From: DATFMP01 sp035266845
GTDB lineage: Bacteria; SAR324; JACQKK01
Direction of reading: 5' to 3'
NCBI GenBank assembly: GCA_035266845.1
Contig: DATFMP010000074.1
Coordinates: 1 to 31,773, forward strand
Length of the DNA: 31,773 nt
The position numbers and the translations under genes are program-made. Below, piece by piece: positions 1-7,207 of the stretch; position 1 is the first letter of the stretch, and the number at the start of each line of letters is the position of its first letter. Under the pieces are notes generated by a model. It did no database searches. It was not told the DNA's origin and saw only the letters and a list, made by a program, of their open reading frames with translations.

Positions 1-162
1 GACTCGGTGCAGGTTTTCAATCCCGAGGCAGGCCGGTGGCGCGATGGGCCCGACCTACCCACCGCCCGCAAGGATGCCGGCGTGGCCGTGGTGGCCGGCC
101 GCATCTATGTGATCGGGGGTTACGACGAGAAGCCGCTGGCCACGGTGGAGGTGCTGCGCTAG
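1..162 (+). CDS. Kelch-repeat protein, C-terminal fragment
   Basis: The first 53 codons of the window are open in frame 1 and end at TAG 160-162. They encode the end of a Kelch-type beta-propeller: a strand ending in a Trp-containing turn (FNPEAGRWRDGPDLPTAR), then the repeat core with the Gly-Gly pair (GRIYVIGGYDE). This is about one and a half blades, so the gene starts upstream of the window. Kelch propellers are protein- or glycan-interaction scaffolds, and bacterial ones are often exported, but the fragment shows neither signal peptide nor partner. The next gene, rpoD, converges on it, so the two are not co-transcribed. Confidence 0.8.
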   Translation, partial: DSVQVFNPEAGRWRDGPDLPTARKDAGVAVVAGRIYVIGGYDEKPLATVEVLR

Positions 163-190
163 CAGCGCACCAGCTTGGATATTGGGCGCA

Positions 191-229
191 GCGGGGGCGC
201 TGCCCCCTCTGGCTCCCCTGCGAGGGAGC
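191..229 (-). repeat. Partial copy of the multi-hairpin intergenic repeat
   Basis: Read on the minus strand, two adjacent hairpins occur in the same order as the last two hairpins of the repeat at 6131-6311. The first has 6-bp arms at 212-217 and 224-229 (GCTCCC/GGGAGC). The second has 6-bp arms at 193-198 and 202-207 (GGGGGC/GCCCCC). The first half of the element is not recognisable on the upstream side. The rest of the gene-free stretch 163-509 holds only the rpoD terminator; I see no gene in it. Confidence 0.45.
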
Positions 230-454
230 GTGGCCCCCTTGATCCCATATGGAGCGGGTACAGGGGTCCACGTTACCTTCCGGATGAGGACGATGAGAGC
301 GCGGGAGCGCTTGCGCGAGGTTGTCGGAACCACCAGCGGCAGCACCGTGCTACTCCGCACACCTGAGAATTAGCGCCTGACGGATTGCCAGCCGTGGCAC
401 GGAACGGACGGCTGCGGACCTGCGTGTGCCGGGGGCTAGCGGACGGACTGGGGG

Positions 455-496
455 CAGGGAGAAAGACACGGCGGTCGGCAGGGCTGCCGGCCGCCG
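455..496 (-). terminator. Rho-independent terminator of rpoD
   Basis: Beginning 14 bases after the rpoD stop, the minus-strand transcript can fold into a GC-rich stem with 13-base arms (484-496 and 469-481) and a minimal loop at 482-483. There is one internal A-C mismatch (475/490). A U-rich run follows at 468-455 (TGTCTTTCTCCC). Stem plus U-tract directly after a stop codon is the classical intrinsic-terminator arrangement. Confidence 0.75.
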
Positions 497-509
497 TACA
501 GCGAAACGA

Positions 510-2357
510 TTACTGGTAGAAGCTGCGGAGCTGTTTGCTGCGCGTGGGGTGGCGCAGCTTGCGCAGGGCCTTGGCTTCGATCTGGCGGATGCGCTCGCGG
601 GTCACATCGAAGTCCTGGCCGATCTCCTCCAGGGTGTGGTCGCGGCGCTCACCGATGCCGAAGCGCATGCGCAGCACCTTCTCCTCGCGCGGGGTGAGCG
701 ACTTGAGCACCTGCCGGGTGGTTTCGTGCAGGTTCTGGCTCATCGCCATGTCGTCCGGCAGAGCGATCTTCTGGTCCGGAATGAAGTCGCCCAGGTGCGA
801 ATCCTCCTCCTCGCCGATGGGCGTTTCCAGGGACGTCGGCTCCTTGGCGATCTGGAACACCTTGCGCACCTTGTCCAGCGGCAGGTCGAGGATCTTGGCG
901 ATTTCCTCGGGCGTGGGCTCGCGCCCCAGCTCCTGCACAAGCTGCCGCGAGGTGCGCAGCAGCTTGTTCATCGTCTCGATCATGTGCACGGGCACACGGA
1001 TCGTGCGGCCCTGATCGGCGATGGCGCGCGTGATCGCCTGGCGAATCCACCACGTGGCGTAGGTGGAGAACTTGTAGCCGCGGCGGTACTCGAACTTGTC
1101 CACCGCCTTCATGAGGCCGATGTTGCCCTCCTGGATCAGATCCAGGAACTGCAGGCCGCGGTTGGTGTACTTCTTGGCGATGCTGATCACCAGCCGCAGG
1201 TTGGCCTCGGTGAGCTGGCTCTTGGCCCGCTTCACCTTGCGTTCCGATGCGATGAGCTGGCCGATCTCCTTCTCGAACTCCTCGCGGCTCACCTCGGTCT
1301 GCTCGATGAGCTTGGCGATGCGGTTCTCGCCGATGCGCACCTTTTCCAGGAAGCGGCGCGCGACCCGCGGCGAGTAGCCGGAGATGGTCTCGATCTTCTG
1401 CGTGGCCGCATCACGCGAGCGGTTGTCCTTGGCGTTCAGCCACCGCTCGATCAGCGCCTCGATCTTGTCCGCGTCACCACCCAATTCCTTCTGGTGGCGG
1501 CTGAGCTGCCGGCTGGTGTGGTTGATCTTGTCGCGGTGCTGCAGCATCACGCTGCACATGGAGTCGATCTGGCGCGAGTTGAAGTTGATGCTCTTGATGC
1601 CCTCGGCCATTTCCGTGCGCAGCTTGCGGCCCGTCTCGGCATCCTTGGCGGCCGGGCGCTTCTTCTTGTGCAGCTTCTCCAGCTTGTCCCAGGCGCCTTG
1701 CACGCGGTCCAGCGCCTCTAGCACCTTGGAAACGGCGACGCCCTCTTCCTCGATGACGTTGTCGTCCTCGTCCATGCCGGAGATGATCTCCTGCACCTTG
1801 ATCTTCCCGTTGCGCAGCTTGGCGCCCAGGTTGAGCAGGTAGCGGGCCACCAGGGGCGAGCGCGCAAGCACTTCGATCATGTCGCGCTGGCCGTCCTCGA
1901 TGCGCTTGGAGATTTCCACTTCCTCTTCGCGCGTGAGCAGCTTGATGTAGCCCATCTCGCGCAGATACATGCGCACCGGATCGTCCGTGCGCGTGTCGGC
2001 GGTGGGCTCCAGGTCCAGCTCCTCGGTCTCCTCCTCCTCGGAGGGCGCGGCGGCCTTGGCCAGGCTCACGTTCCCCGCACTGTCGATCACTTCGATGTTC
2101 ATCTCGGACAGGATCATGAAGATCTCATCCAGCTGCTCGGCGTTGGATTCGCCCGGCGGCAGGGCATCGTTGATCTCGTCCAGCGTTAGGAATCCCTTCT
2201 CCTTGCCATTGGCAATCAGTTGCTTGATGACTTTGCTCTGGTCCAGCGCTTCGACGCTGGGCGGAATCTCCGCCAGCGCGGGCACGGTACCCTTGGTCTT
2301 GGTAACAGGCTTGGTGGTCTTCACAGTCTTCTTGCTGGTCGTCGCGATAGCTTTCAT
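510..2357 (-). CDS. rpoD: Primary sigma factor RpoD (sigma-70)
   Basis: The 615-residue protein recruits RNA polymerase core to housekeeping promoters. Region 1.1 is at about residues 30-95. Region 1.2 starts with DPVRMYLREMG (126-136). An acidic/basic non-conserved insert of about 200 residues follows. Region 2 is at about 382-455 (NLRLVISIAKKY, DLIQEGNIGLMKAVDKFEY, FSTYATWWIRQAI). Region 4 is at about 553-610 and includes the helix-turn-helix VTRERIRQIEAKALRKLR. The length equals that of proteobacterial RpoD, and the long insert between regions 1.2 and 2 excludes the short Gram-positive form. The N-terminus is Lys/Thr-rich. The start ATG (2357-2355) is preceded by GAAAGG. The gene is monocistronic: the DoxX-like gene diverges upstream and an intrinsic terminator follows. 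dnaG, its usual neighbour in enterics, is absent. Confidence 0.98.
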   Translation of the reverse strand: MKAIATTSKKTVKTTKPVTKTKGTVPALAEIPPSVEALDQSKVIKQLIANGKEKGFLTLDEINDALPPGESNAEQLDEIFMILSEMNIEVIDSAGNVSLAKAAAPSEEEETEELDLEPTADTRTDDPVRMYLREMGYIKLLTREEEVEISKRIEDGQRDMIEVLARSPLVARYLLNLGAKLRNGKIKVQEIISGMDEDDNVIEEEGVAVSKVLEALDRVQGAWDKLEKLHKKKRPAAKDAETGRKLRTEMAEGIKSINFNSRQIDSMCSVMLQHRDKINHTSRQLSRHQKELGGDADKIEALIERWLNAKDNRSRDAATQKIETISGYSPRVARRFLEKVRIGENRIAKLIEQTEVSREEFEKEIGQLIASERKVKRAKSQLTEANLRLVISIAKKYTNRGLQFLDLIQEGNIGLMKAVDKFEYRRGYKFSTYATWWIRQAITRAIADQGRTIRVPVHMIETMNKLLRTSRQLVQELGREPTPEEIAKILDLPLDKVRKVFQIAKEPTSLETPIGEEEDSHLGDFIPDQKIALPDDMAMSQNLHETTRQVLKSLTPREEKVLRMRFGIGERRDHTLEEIGQDFDVTRERIRQIEAKALRKLRHPTRSKQLRSFYQ

Positions 2358-2663
2358 AGCCTTTCGGGAATAGGCGTTGGTGGCCGTTCCTGGATGGGGG
2401 AACAGCCCGACGGCTCCCTTGAAGCAGCGGGTGTGTCACAACTACGAATGATGATGCGACCGATCAGCGGGCGACTGCGGGAAAAGGGTGGCCGGCAGTG
2501 GTGTTGAAGACGGTTGCGGATACGTCCTGGGTGCCTGGCTTCTGCCGTGGCGAGGATCCGATCCGACCGTGGCTTCATGCAATCGCGGTCCGGCATTTCT
2601 CCGCACGCCCACATGGGCAGCGAGGACGCGGGTCAGGTAATTCTGACAGCGCCCCGATCTATT

Positions 2664-2692
2664 AAATTACCACCCTATTCGGTGTGTTGCAA
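2664..2692 (-). promoter_or_regulatory. Candidate rpoD promoter
   Basis: This is the only AT-rich patch in the 633-base gap 2358-2990. On the minus strand TTGCAA (2692-2687) is followed after 17 bases by TAATTT (2669-2664); a better -10 (TTTAAT, 2666-2661) sits at a poor 20-base spacing. The leader to the rpoD ATG would be about 300 bases. The -35 lies in the palindrome GTTGCAAC (2686-2693), which recurs at 2801-2808 over the divergent promoter. I see no gene in the gap. Confidence 0.35.
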
Positions 2693-2801
2693 CCATTTAT
2701 CCCAGCGAAAACAGTGCGCTTGGCGCGCGCAGCAAAATGCCCGCAGTGACGGGAAAGGCGCCACCGGGGCCTTCGCACGGGGTAGTGGCCCGGAAACCCT
2801 G

Positions 2802-2830
2802 TTGCAACCGAGCTTCCCGCCGGTTATAAA
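2802..2830 (+). promoter_or_regulatory. Sigma-70 promoter for the DoxX-like gene
   Basis: TTGCAA at 2802-2807 and TATAAA at 2825-2830 are separated by exactly 17 bases: 4 of 6 and 5 of 6 consensus matches at ideal spacing. The expected start, near 2837, leaves a leader of about 150 bases before the ATG at 2991. Confidence 0.6.
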
Positions 2831-2990
2831 GAGGCGGAAGCGAATCGGGACAGGGGAAATGCGCCGGCTTCGGAGGCCCTATCCGATCCACATCGCCGGT
2901 CTCCACTGAATTCTGACGCCGCAGACGAGCGGCCGGTTCAACCGGCTGTGGTCCGCGGTCACTTGCGTACCCACCAGCACGACGGCGCTT

Positions 2991-3476
2991 ATGGGAGTCC
3001 ATCAGGCCGAACGCGGCGTGGCGCTGCTGCGCATCGTGGTGGGGTTCTGGATCCTGCGCACGGCACTCTCACACCTGATCTGGACCCCCTGGCCCTGGGC
3101 CGCGGGCTACTGGGTGCAGGTGGTGACGACGCGGCTGGCCGAGCACGCGCTGGACCATCCGTCGTTCTGGGTGCGCTACTTCATCCAGCAGGCCTTGCTG
3201 CCCAATGCCGCGGCCTATACGGGCGTCACGGTAGTGCTGCAACTGCTGGCAGGCATCTCTCTCACCTTCGGCCTGCTGACCGTGCCGGGCGCTTTTATCG
3301 CGGCCCTGCTGGCGCTGGTGGGCGGCATCCTCACGCACTACCAGGGCGACGTGCTGCTCGGCTTCTACCTGATGCAGGGGGTGGCGGCGATCGTGTGCAT
3401 GTTCACCCGCGCCGGCCGGCGCTGGGGCTTCGATGCCTTCCTGGCCGGCATGAAGTCCCGCGCCCTGCTCTGGTGA
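2991..3476 (+). CDS. DoxX/DoxD-like integral membrane protein
   Basis: The 161-residue protein has four hydrophobic helices at about residues 8-28, 67-90, 92-115 and 118-140. The opening RGVALLRIVVGFWILRTALSHL, the HPSFWVRYF segment before helix 2 and the GISLTFGLLTVPGAF turn recall DoxX/DoxD proteins, the membrane subunits of thiosulfate:quinone oxidoreductase and related oxidoreductase partners. A substrate cannot be read from this sequence, and no DoxA or sulfur-oxidation gene is nearby. The ATG at 2991 is chosen because the first helix begins straight after it; its ribosome site is weak. The gene stands alone between divergent rpoD and convergent hom, with only 39 bases to the hom stop. 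Confidence 0.6.
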   Translation: MGVHQAERGVALLRIVVGFWILRTALSHLIWTPWPWAAGYWVQVVTTRLAEHALDHPSFWVRYFIQQALLPNAAAYTGVTVVLQLLAGISLTFGLLTVPGAFIAALLALVGGILTHYQGDVLLGFYLMQGVAAIVCMFTRAGRRWGFDAFLAGMKSRALLW

Positions 3477-3515
3477 CCCGGACCTGCCGGCCCGCCTCCC
3501 ATCTGTGTCTGCTTC

Positions 3516-4832
3516 TCAGCCCCCGAAGCGCTCGATGCGGATCAGCTGGGTCTTCCCGGCGATGAAGGGCATGGGCTCGATCTCGCGCAGGCTCTGGCGC
3601 ACGTCGGCCTCGCGGGCGCGGTGGGTGATCAGGATCACCTGCACGGGCTCGTCCGGGTGCCGGGAGCGCGCGGGCTGGATCATGGACTGGATGCTGATGT
3701 CGTGCTCGCCCATCACGCGCGTGATTGCCGCCAGCACGCCCACGCGGTCCAGCACCTGGAAGCGCAGGTAGTACTCGGATTCCAGTTTCTCGATCTTCAT
3801 CACCGGCACGTCGCGCAGCGCCTCGCGAATCACCGACAGCGCGGGGATCTTGCTACGGATGCCGGCGCGCAGGTTGCGCGCGATGTCGATGATGTCGCTC
3901 ACCACGGCGCTGCCGGTGGGGCCGCCGCCCGCACCCCGGCCGTAGGACATGGTGGCGTCCACGTTGTCGCCGGTGAGGAACACCGCATTGAACACGCCGT
4001 TCACCGAGGCCAGCAGATGCTCCTGCTCCACCAGGGTGGGATGCACCCGCGCCTCCACCTCCCCGTTGTTGAGCTTGCCGATGGCCAGCAGCTTGATGGT
4101 GAAGCCGAGCTGCGCGGCATACGTGATATCCATGGGCGTGATGCCGCGGATGCCCTCCACGTAGACGTCGGCATAGGGCACCATCGTCCCGTAGGCCAGA
4201 TTCACCAGCACCGCGATCTTGTGCGCCGCGTCGATGCCGTCCACGTCGAAGGTGGGGTCCGCCTCCGCGTAGCCCAGCCGCTGGGCCTCGGCCAGCACCG
4301 CGTCAAAAGCCGCGCCCTCGGCCGTCATTTTGGAGAGGATGTAGTTGCAGGTGCCGTTGACGATGCCCGAGATCTCCAGGATGCGCTCGCTGGAGAGCCC
4401 CTCCTTGAGTGAACGCAGCACGGGGATGCCGCCGGCCACGGAGGCCTCCATGCCGATGGCGAGTTGTTTCTCGTACACCTTCTGGAACACCTCGCGGGCG
4501 CATTCGGCCAGCAGCGCCTTGTTGGCCGTGACCACCGGCTTGCCGGCATCCAGCGCGCCCAGCACAACATCGCGGGCCGTCGTCGTGCCGCCGATCAGCT
4601 CCACTACGATGTCGATCTCCGGATCGCCCAGGATGCTCGCCGGGTCCGCCGAGATCTCGATGCCGTCCAGCGGCACGTCGCGCGTCTTTTCCGGGTGCGC
4701 CACCACCGCGCGCTTGATGCGTACGCCGGTTCCCAGCCGCGACCGGATCAGCTCCTGGTTGTTGCGCAAGATGGATGCGACGGCCGAGCCGACCACGCCC
4801 AGGCCGAACAAGCCGATCTGGATGTCGCCCAT
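3516..4832 (-). CDS. hom: Homoserine dehydrogenase with C-terminal ACT domain
   Basis: The 438-residue enzyme reduces aspartate semialdehyde to homoserine with NAD(P)H, at the branch to threonine, methionine and isoleucine. An N-terminal Rossmann fold shows GLFGLGVVGSAV. The substrate domain has the NKALLA and GGIPVLRSLKEGL motifs and the catalytic Asp/Lys in DGIDAAHKIAVL. The last 85 residues form an ACT domain (LRFQVLDRVGVLAAITRVMG), the usual seat of threonine feedback. The length fits the monofunctional bacterial enzyme; no aspartokinase is fused. The ATG at 4832 fits the family start; the frame stays open upstream to 5909, but that extension runs across fxsA and is not homologous. The gene is not adjacent to alaC (14192-15415), with which it is often clustered in proteobacteria. 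Confidence 0.97.
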   Translation of the reverse strand: MGDIQIGLFGLGVVGSAVASILRNNQELIRSRLGTGVRIKRAVVAHPEKTRDVPLDGIEISADPASILGDPEIDIVVELIGGTTTARDVVLGALDAGKPVVTANKALLAECAREVFQKVYEKQLAIGMEASVAGGIPVLRSLKEGLSSERILEISGIVNGTCNYILSKMTAEGAAFDAVLAEAQRLGYAEADPTFDVDGIDAAHKIAVLVNLAYGTMVPYADVYVEGIRGITPMDITYAAQLGFTIKLLAIGKLNNGEVEARVHPTLVEQEHLLASVNGVFNAVFLTGDNVDATMSYGRGAGGGPTGSAVVSDIIDIARNLRAGIRSKIPALSVIREALRDVPVMKIEKLESEYYLRFQVLDRVGVLAAITRVMGEHDISIQSMIQPARSRHPDEPVQVILITHRAREADVRQSLREIEPMPFIAGKTQLIRIERFGG

Positions 4833-4872
4833 GGTGAACGGAATGCGTTGAAGGGTGCGCGCGCGAATGAGA

Positions 4873-4905
4873 TACTGACCCGGTACCGGGACGTACGTTA
4901 CTGAC
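4873..4905. promoter_or_regulatory. Candidate control region between divergent hom and fxsA
   Basis: This lies in the 216-base gap between the two starts. A perfect 12-bp palindrome (CCCGGTACCGGG, 4879-4890) and the 8-bp palindrome ACGTACGT (4891-4898) are bracketed by direct repeats of TACTGAC (4873-4879 and 4899-4905). An AT-rich run follows (4906-4920). No convincing -35/-10 pair was found on either strand, so the reading as an operator is inference. Confidence 0.35.
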
Positions 4906-5048
4906 GTTAAACCAAAATACGTAGCGCGTCCCGGCCCAGGCGGCAAGGTCGGTTGCGCAGGTGCGTGCGGATGCGGATGCACCGGGGCGCGACCGAGCGG
5001 AGTCGCGGCGCATCCTGCGCCGGAAGGCCAATCCCGCAGGGACAAGCC

Positions 5049-5498
5049 ATGCTGAAATGGATCTTCTTCACCCTGGCCAGCGCGTTCGTGGCGCTGGAGG
5101 TGACGGTGCTGTTGTGGGTGGGCGGCCACATCGGCATCGGCTGGACGCTGGTGTGGATCATCGGCTCCTCCCTGCTGGGCATCGCCATGGTGCGGGTGGC
5201 AGGGCTGCATGCCGTGATGCGCATCCACCGCAGGCTGCGCGAGCAGGAGCTGCCCACGCAAGAGCTGCTGGACATGGCGCTGATCCTGGTGGGCGGGTTC
5301 TTCCTGATCGCCCCCGGCTTCGTATCCGACGGGATCGGTCTGCTGCTGTTGCTGTCGCCCGTGCGCTGGGTCGTGCGCGGGCTGTTCAGCGTCATTTATG
5401 GGCAGCTGCTGCCGAGCCATTACCCGCCGGGCCATTTCAACGCCACGCGCGGGCCCGCAGCCGGCGAGGATGTCATCGAGATTCGCGCGCAGGACTGA
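5049..5498 (+). CDS. fxsA: FxsA family membrane protein
   Basis: The 149-residue protein has hydrophobic helices at about residues 3-22, 24-42, 78-93 and 95-110. The FxsA signature is a loop rich in Pro-Gly-Phe: LIAPGFVSDGIGLLLL. FxsA is an inner-membrane protein of unknown biochemistry; in E. coli its overproduction relieves F-plasmid exclusion of phage T7. The ATG at 5049 is chosen over an upstream in-frame ATG at 4953 because it begins the first helix and has AGGGA seven bases upstream. The basic cytoplasmic loop (MRIHRRLREQ) and short hydrophilic tail are typical. thiE follows after 27 bases on the same strand and is probably co-transcribed. Confidence 0.9.
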   Translation: MLKWIFFTLASAFVALEVTVLLWVGGHIGIGWTLVWIIGSSLLGIAMVRVAGLHAVMRIHRRLREQELPTQELLDMALILVGGFFLIAPGFVSDGIGLLLLLSPVRWVVRGLFSVIYGQLLPSHYPPGHFNATRGPAAGEDVIEIRAQD

Positions 5499-5525
5499 GC
5501 GCCCCACACCCGCCACCGCGAACCC

Positions 5526-6128
5526 ATGGCCGACCTGTATGCCATTGTGGGCAGCATCGAGCGCGCACGCGTGATGCTTGAGGCCCGCGTGCCGTACCTG
5601 CAGTTGCGCCTCAAGGACGAGCCGCTCGAACCGCACCGGGCCGAGGTGGCCGACTGGCCGCGGCGCTATCCCGACACGCGCCTGATCGTGAATGACGATT
5701 TGGCGTTGGCCGTCTCCCTGGGCGCCTGGGGTGCGCACCTGGGGCAGGAGGACCTGGACCGCTACGACTCGCGGACGGTGCGCGAGGCTCCCTTGCACGT
5801 GGGCATCTCCACCCACGACGACGCGGAGCTGGAACGCGCGGTGGCCTACGGCGCGGCGATGGTCGGCTTCGGTCCGATCTTCGCTACCGGCACCAAGGCT
5901 GTGAAGCACGCGCCGCAGGGCGTGGAGCGGTTGCGCGGGATGGTACGGCGCGCGCCGCTGCCGGTGATCGCCATCGGCGGCATCACGGGCGACACGCTGG
6001 ACGCAGTGGCGGATACGGGCGTGCCCATGGTCGCCATGATCGCCTACCTGGACCGCTTTGCCGATTCCGCCGCCCTGCAGGCGTTGATGACCCGCCTGTA
6101 TCGGCCGGGAGTCGCCGGGCCGCGTTAG
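5526..6128 (+). CDS. thiE: Thiamine-phosphate synthase (ThiE/TenI family)
   Basis: The 200-residue TIM-barrel protein resembles ThiE, which joins HMP-pyrophosphate and thiazole phosphate to thiamine phosphate. Seen in order: the substrate Lys motif LQLRLKDE (about residues 25-33), VNDDLALAVSLGAWGAHLGQEDL (about 55-78), the pyrophosphate-loop-like GFGPIFATGTK (about 118-128) and the phosphate-binding AIGGIT (about 151-156). It is slightly shorter than the usual 210-220 residues. TenI-type relatives (thiazole tautomerases) share this fold, but the retained NDD and GQED motifs favour synthase. The ATG at 5526 has only a weak ribosome site. No other thi gene and no TPP riboswitch lies nearby. Confidence 0.87.
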   Translation: MADLYAIVGSIERARVMLEARVPYLQLRLKDEPLEPHRAEVADWPRRYPDTRLIVNDDLALAVSLGAWGAHLGQEDLDRYDSRTVREAPLHVGISTHDDAELERAVAYGAAMVGFGPIFATGTKAVKHAPQGVERLRGMVRRAPLPVIAIGGITGDTLDAVADTGVPMVAMIAYLDRFADSAALQALMTRLYRPGVAGPR

Positions 6129-6130
6129 GT

Positions 6131-6311
6131 TCTGTTTGGGAACGGGCTTTCAAGCGGCTGGGCCGCTTGAAAAGCACAAGCATTCCAACGCGGGGGCCGA
6201 GGGGCCCCCGCACCCCCGATACGAATCTGAACCAGGGCCGGCGCGGGTCCATCCCCGGTTAGGGTGCAGGGAGCCTCGCTCCCTGGCGAGGTGTGGGGGC
6301 GCCGCCCCCAC
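6131..6311 (+). repeat. Multi-hairpin intergenic repeat, copy 1
   Basis: The element starts three bases after the thiE stop with TCTGTTTGGGAA (6131-6142). It contains four inverted repeats in order: h1, 10-bp arms 6148-6157/6163-6172; h2, 9-bp arms 6190-6198/6203-6211; h3, 8-bp arms 6267-6274/6278-6285; h4, 9-bp arms 6293-6301/6303-6311. The reverse complement of 29237-29413 has the same start motif and hairpins in the same order; by eye the first 75 bases are about 85% identical. Neither end shows a target-site duplication and there is no open frame, so it resembles a REP/BIME- or MITE-like element or a structured RNA, not an insertion sequence. Confidence 0.75.
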
Positions 6312-6840
6312 GGCCGAAGTGCTCTTCAAAAAGCGGCTGGGCTGCGTTGGCCGCGATAGCCTGTACGGCGCTGCCGCGTGGCCGGAATGGGAGCATTTCG
6401 GGAGCGCGTCTGCCGCATTGTTGGGCAGACGGGGCCAATGCGCCGGTTTTCCCGCGTCCAGTCTGGCCGTCCGCTCGCAGTGTGTCGCATTGCCCACAGG
6501 TGCTGACAGATCCGGGGGCCCGATCCCGTTGATCTCCCACTGGAAATCCAAAATTGCCTCTTTTACTGACAGACTGTGGCGGCTCTGCTACAGGCCACAG
6601 GGGCCGATCTGGCGGGGTGCGGCAGCACCACGCCAGTGCTGGGCCTGTGCGCAATTTCGTGTTCCGTAACGCATTGACTCGACACGCCATATTCCGCACT
6701 TGAGGAAGCAGCCCGGCGCAGGCGTGTCGGGCGGCACGATCCGTGAATCCGCCGGTGTGCATGGAACGGCGCGACCGGCGCCGAGCGTTCGACCGCCGTC
6801 GCGTCCGCGGATCCATCCGCACCCAGCGAAGGAGGACGCC
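6312..6840. other. Gene-free stretch with further inverted repeats
   Basis: No frame here has a ribosome site, a recognisable motif or a credible product. Structure is present: a hairpin with 8-bp arms (6407-6414/6424-6431), and a nested fold with outer arms 6596-6601/6644-6649 enclosing a stem of 4 and 5 bp (6611-6614/6631-6634 and 6616-6620/6625-6629) with a four-base loop. GACTGTGGCGG at 6572-6582 exactly matches one arm of the palindrome upstream of purH (26708-26731). TTGACT at 6674-6679 lacks a matching -10. Confidence 0.4.
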
Positions 6841-7044
6841 ATGACCCGCAAGAGCAACCCGGCGATCACCCAGGTGGAAATCTCCTCGGCCCTGGCCCGC
6901 TTCCTGAAGCAGGGCGGCGTCATCGAGAAGCTGCCGGCCCAGAACTTCCGGCCGATCGGCACGGTGGGGGGTGAGAAGTACGAAGCGTACGAGTCCCTGA
7001 ATGACCTGCCCGCCATCGCGGGCGCCCGCGAGCAACGCTCCTGA
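6841..7044 (+). CDS. Small conserved-looking protein, function unknown
   Basis: The 67-residue soluble protein begins at an ATG with a near-perfect ribosome site (GAAGGAGGACGCC before the ATG), the strongest in the window, so high translation is likely. The upstream in-frame ATG at 6700 is rejected for that reason. The sequence has a basic start (MTRKSN), an amphipathic helix with a Gly-Gly turn (ALARFLKQGGVIEKLP) and an aromatic segment (GGEKYEAYESL). There is no Cys, signal peptide or membrane segment. I do not recognise the family. It is separated by 163 bases from the PAC2 gene, which seems to have its own promoter. Confidence 0.75.
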   Translation: MTRKSNPAITQVEISSALARFLKQGGVIEKLPAQNFRPIGTVGGEKYEAYESLNDLPAIAGAREQRS

Positions 7045-7123
7045 CGCAGATCCCGCACGGTCCCTGACCCGCAGAGGGGCCGCCCAGGCGCTTCTGCACC
7101 CGCGGAGGGCCGGCCGTGCAGCC

Positions 7124-7152
7124 TTGCCATTCCCCCGGCTTCGGCTTAGGCT
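7124..7152 (+). promoter_or_regulatory. Candidate promoter for the PAC2 gene
   Basis: TTGCCA (7124-7129) and TAGGCT (7147-7152) are separated by 17 bases. The -35 matches 5 of 6 and the -10 only 3 of 6, but both end positions of the -10 are conserved. The leader would be about 50 bases to the ATG at 7208. Confidence 0.4.
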
Positions 7153-7207
7153 AACTCCAAGGACCAGGCCGTCCGCGACCGCTTCACCTTCCGCCGATCG
7201 TTTCCCT

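Noticed and set aside
426..1721. Long plus-strand open frame of 431 codons
   Set aside because: It lies wholly antisense to the upstream region and to rpoD; it is an artefact of high GC, with no motif or ribosome site.
3477..3515. Small inverted repeat between the DoxX-like gene and hom
   Set aside because: The arms are only four bases and no T-tract follows on either strand.
4833..5909. N-terminal extension of hom to about 800 residues
   Set aside because: The extension runs antisense through fxsA and thiE and has no similarity to homoserine dehydrogenase; the Rossmann motif begins just after ATG 4832.
6321..6349. TTCAAAAAGCGGCTGGG resembling hairpin h1 of the repeat
   Set aside because: Only the left arm is similar and no pairing arm or later hairpins follow; too weak to call a second copy.
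6674..6702. TTGACT as a promoter for the 67-residue gene
   Set aside because: At 16-18 bases there is no acceptable -10 sequence; CATATT at 6688 is too close.
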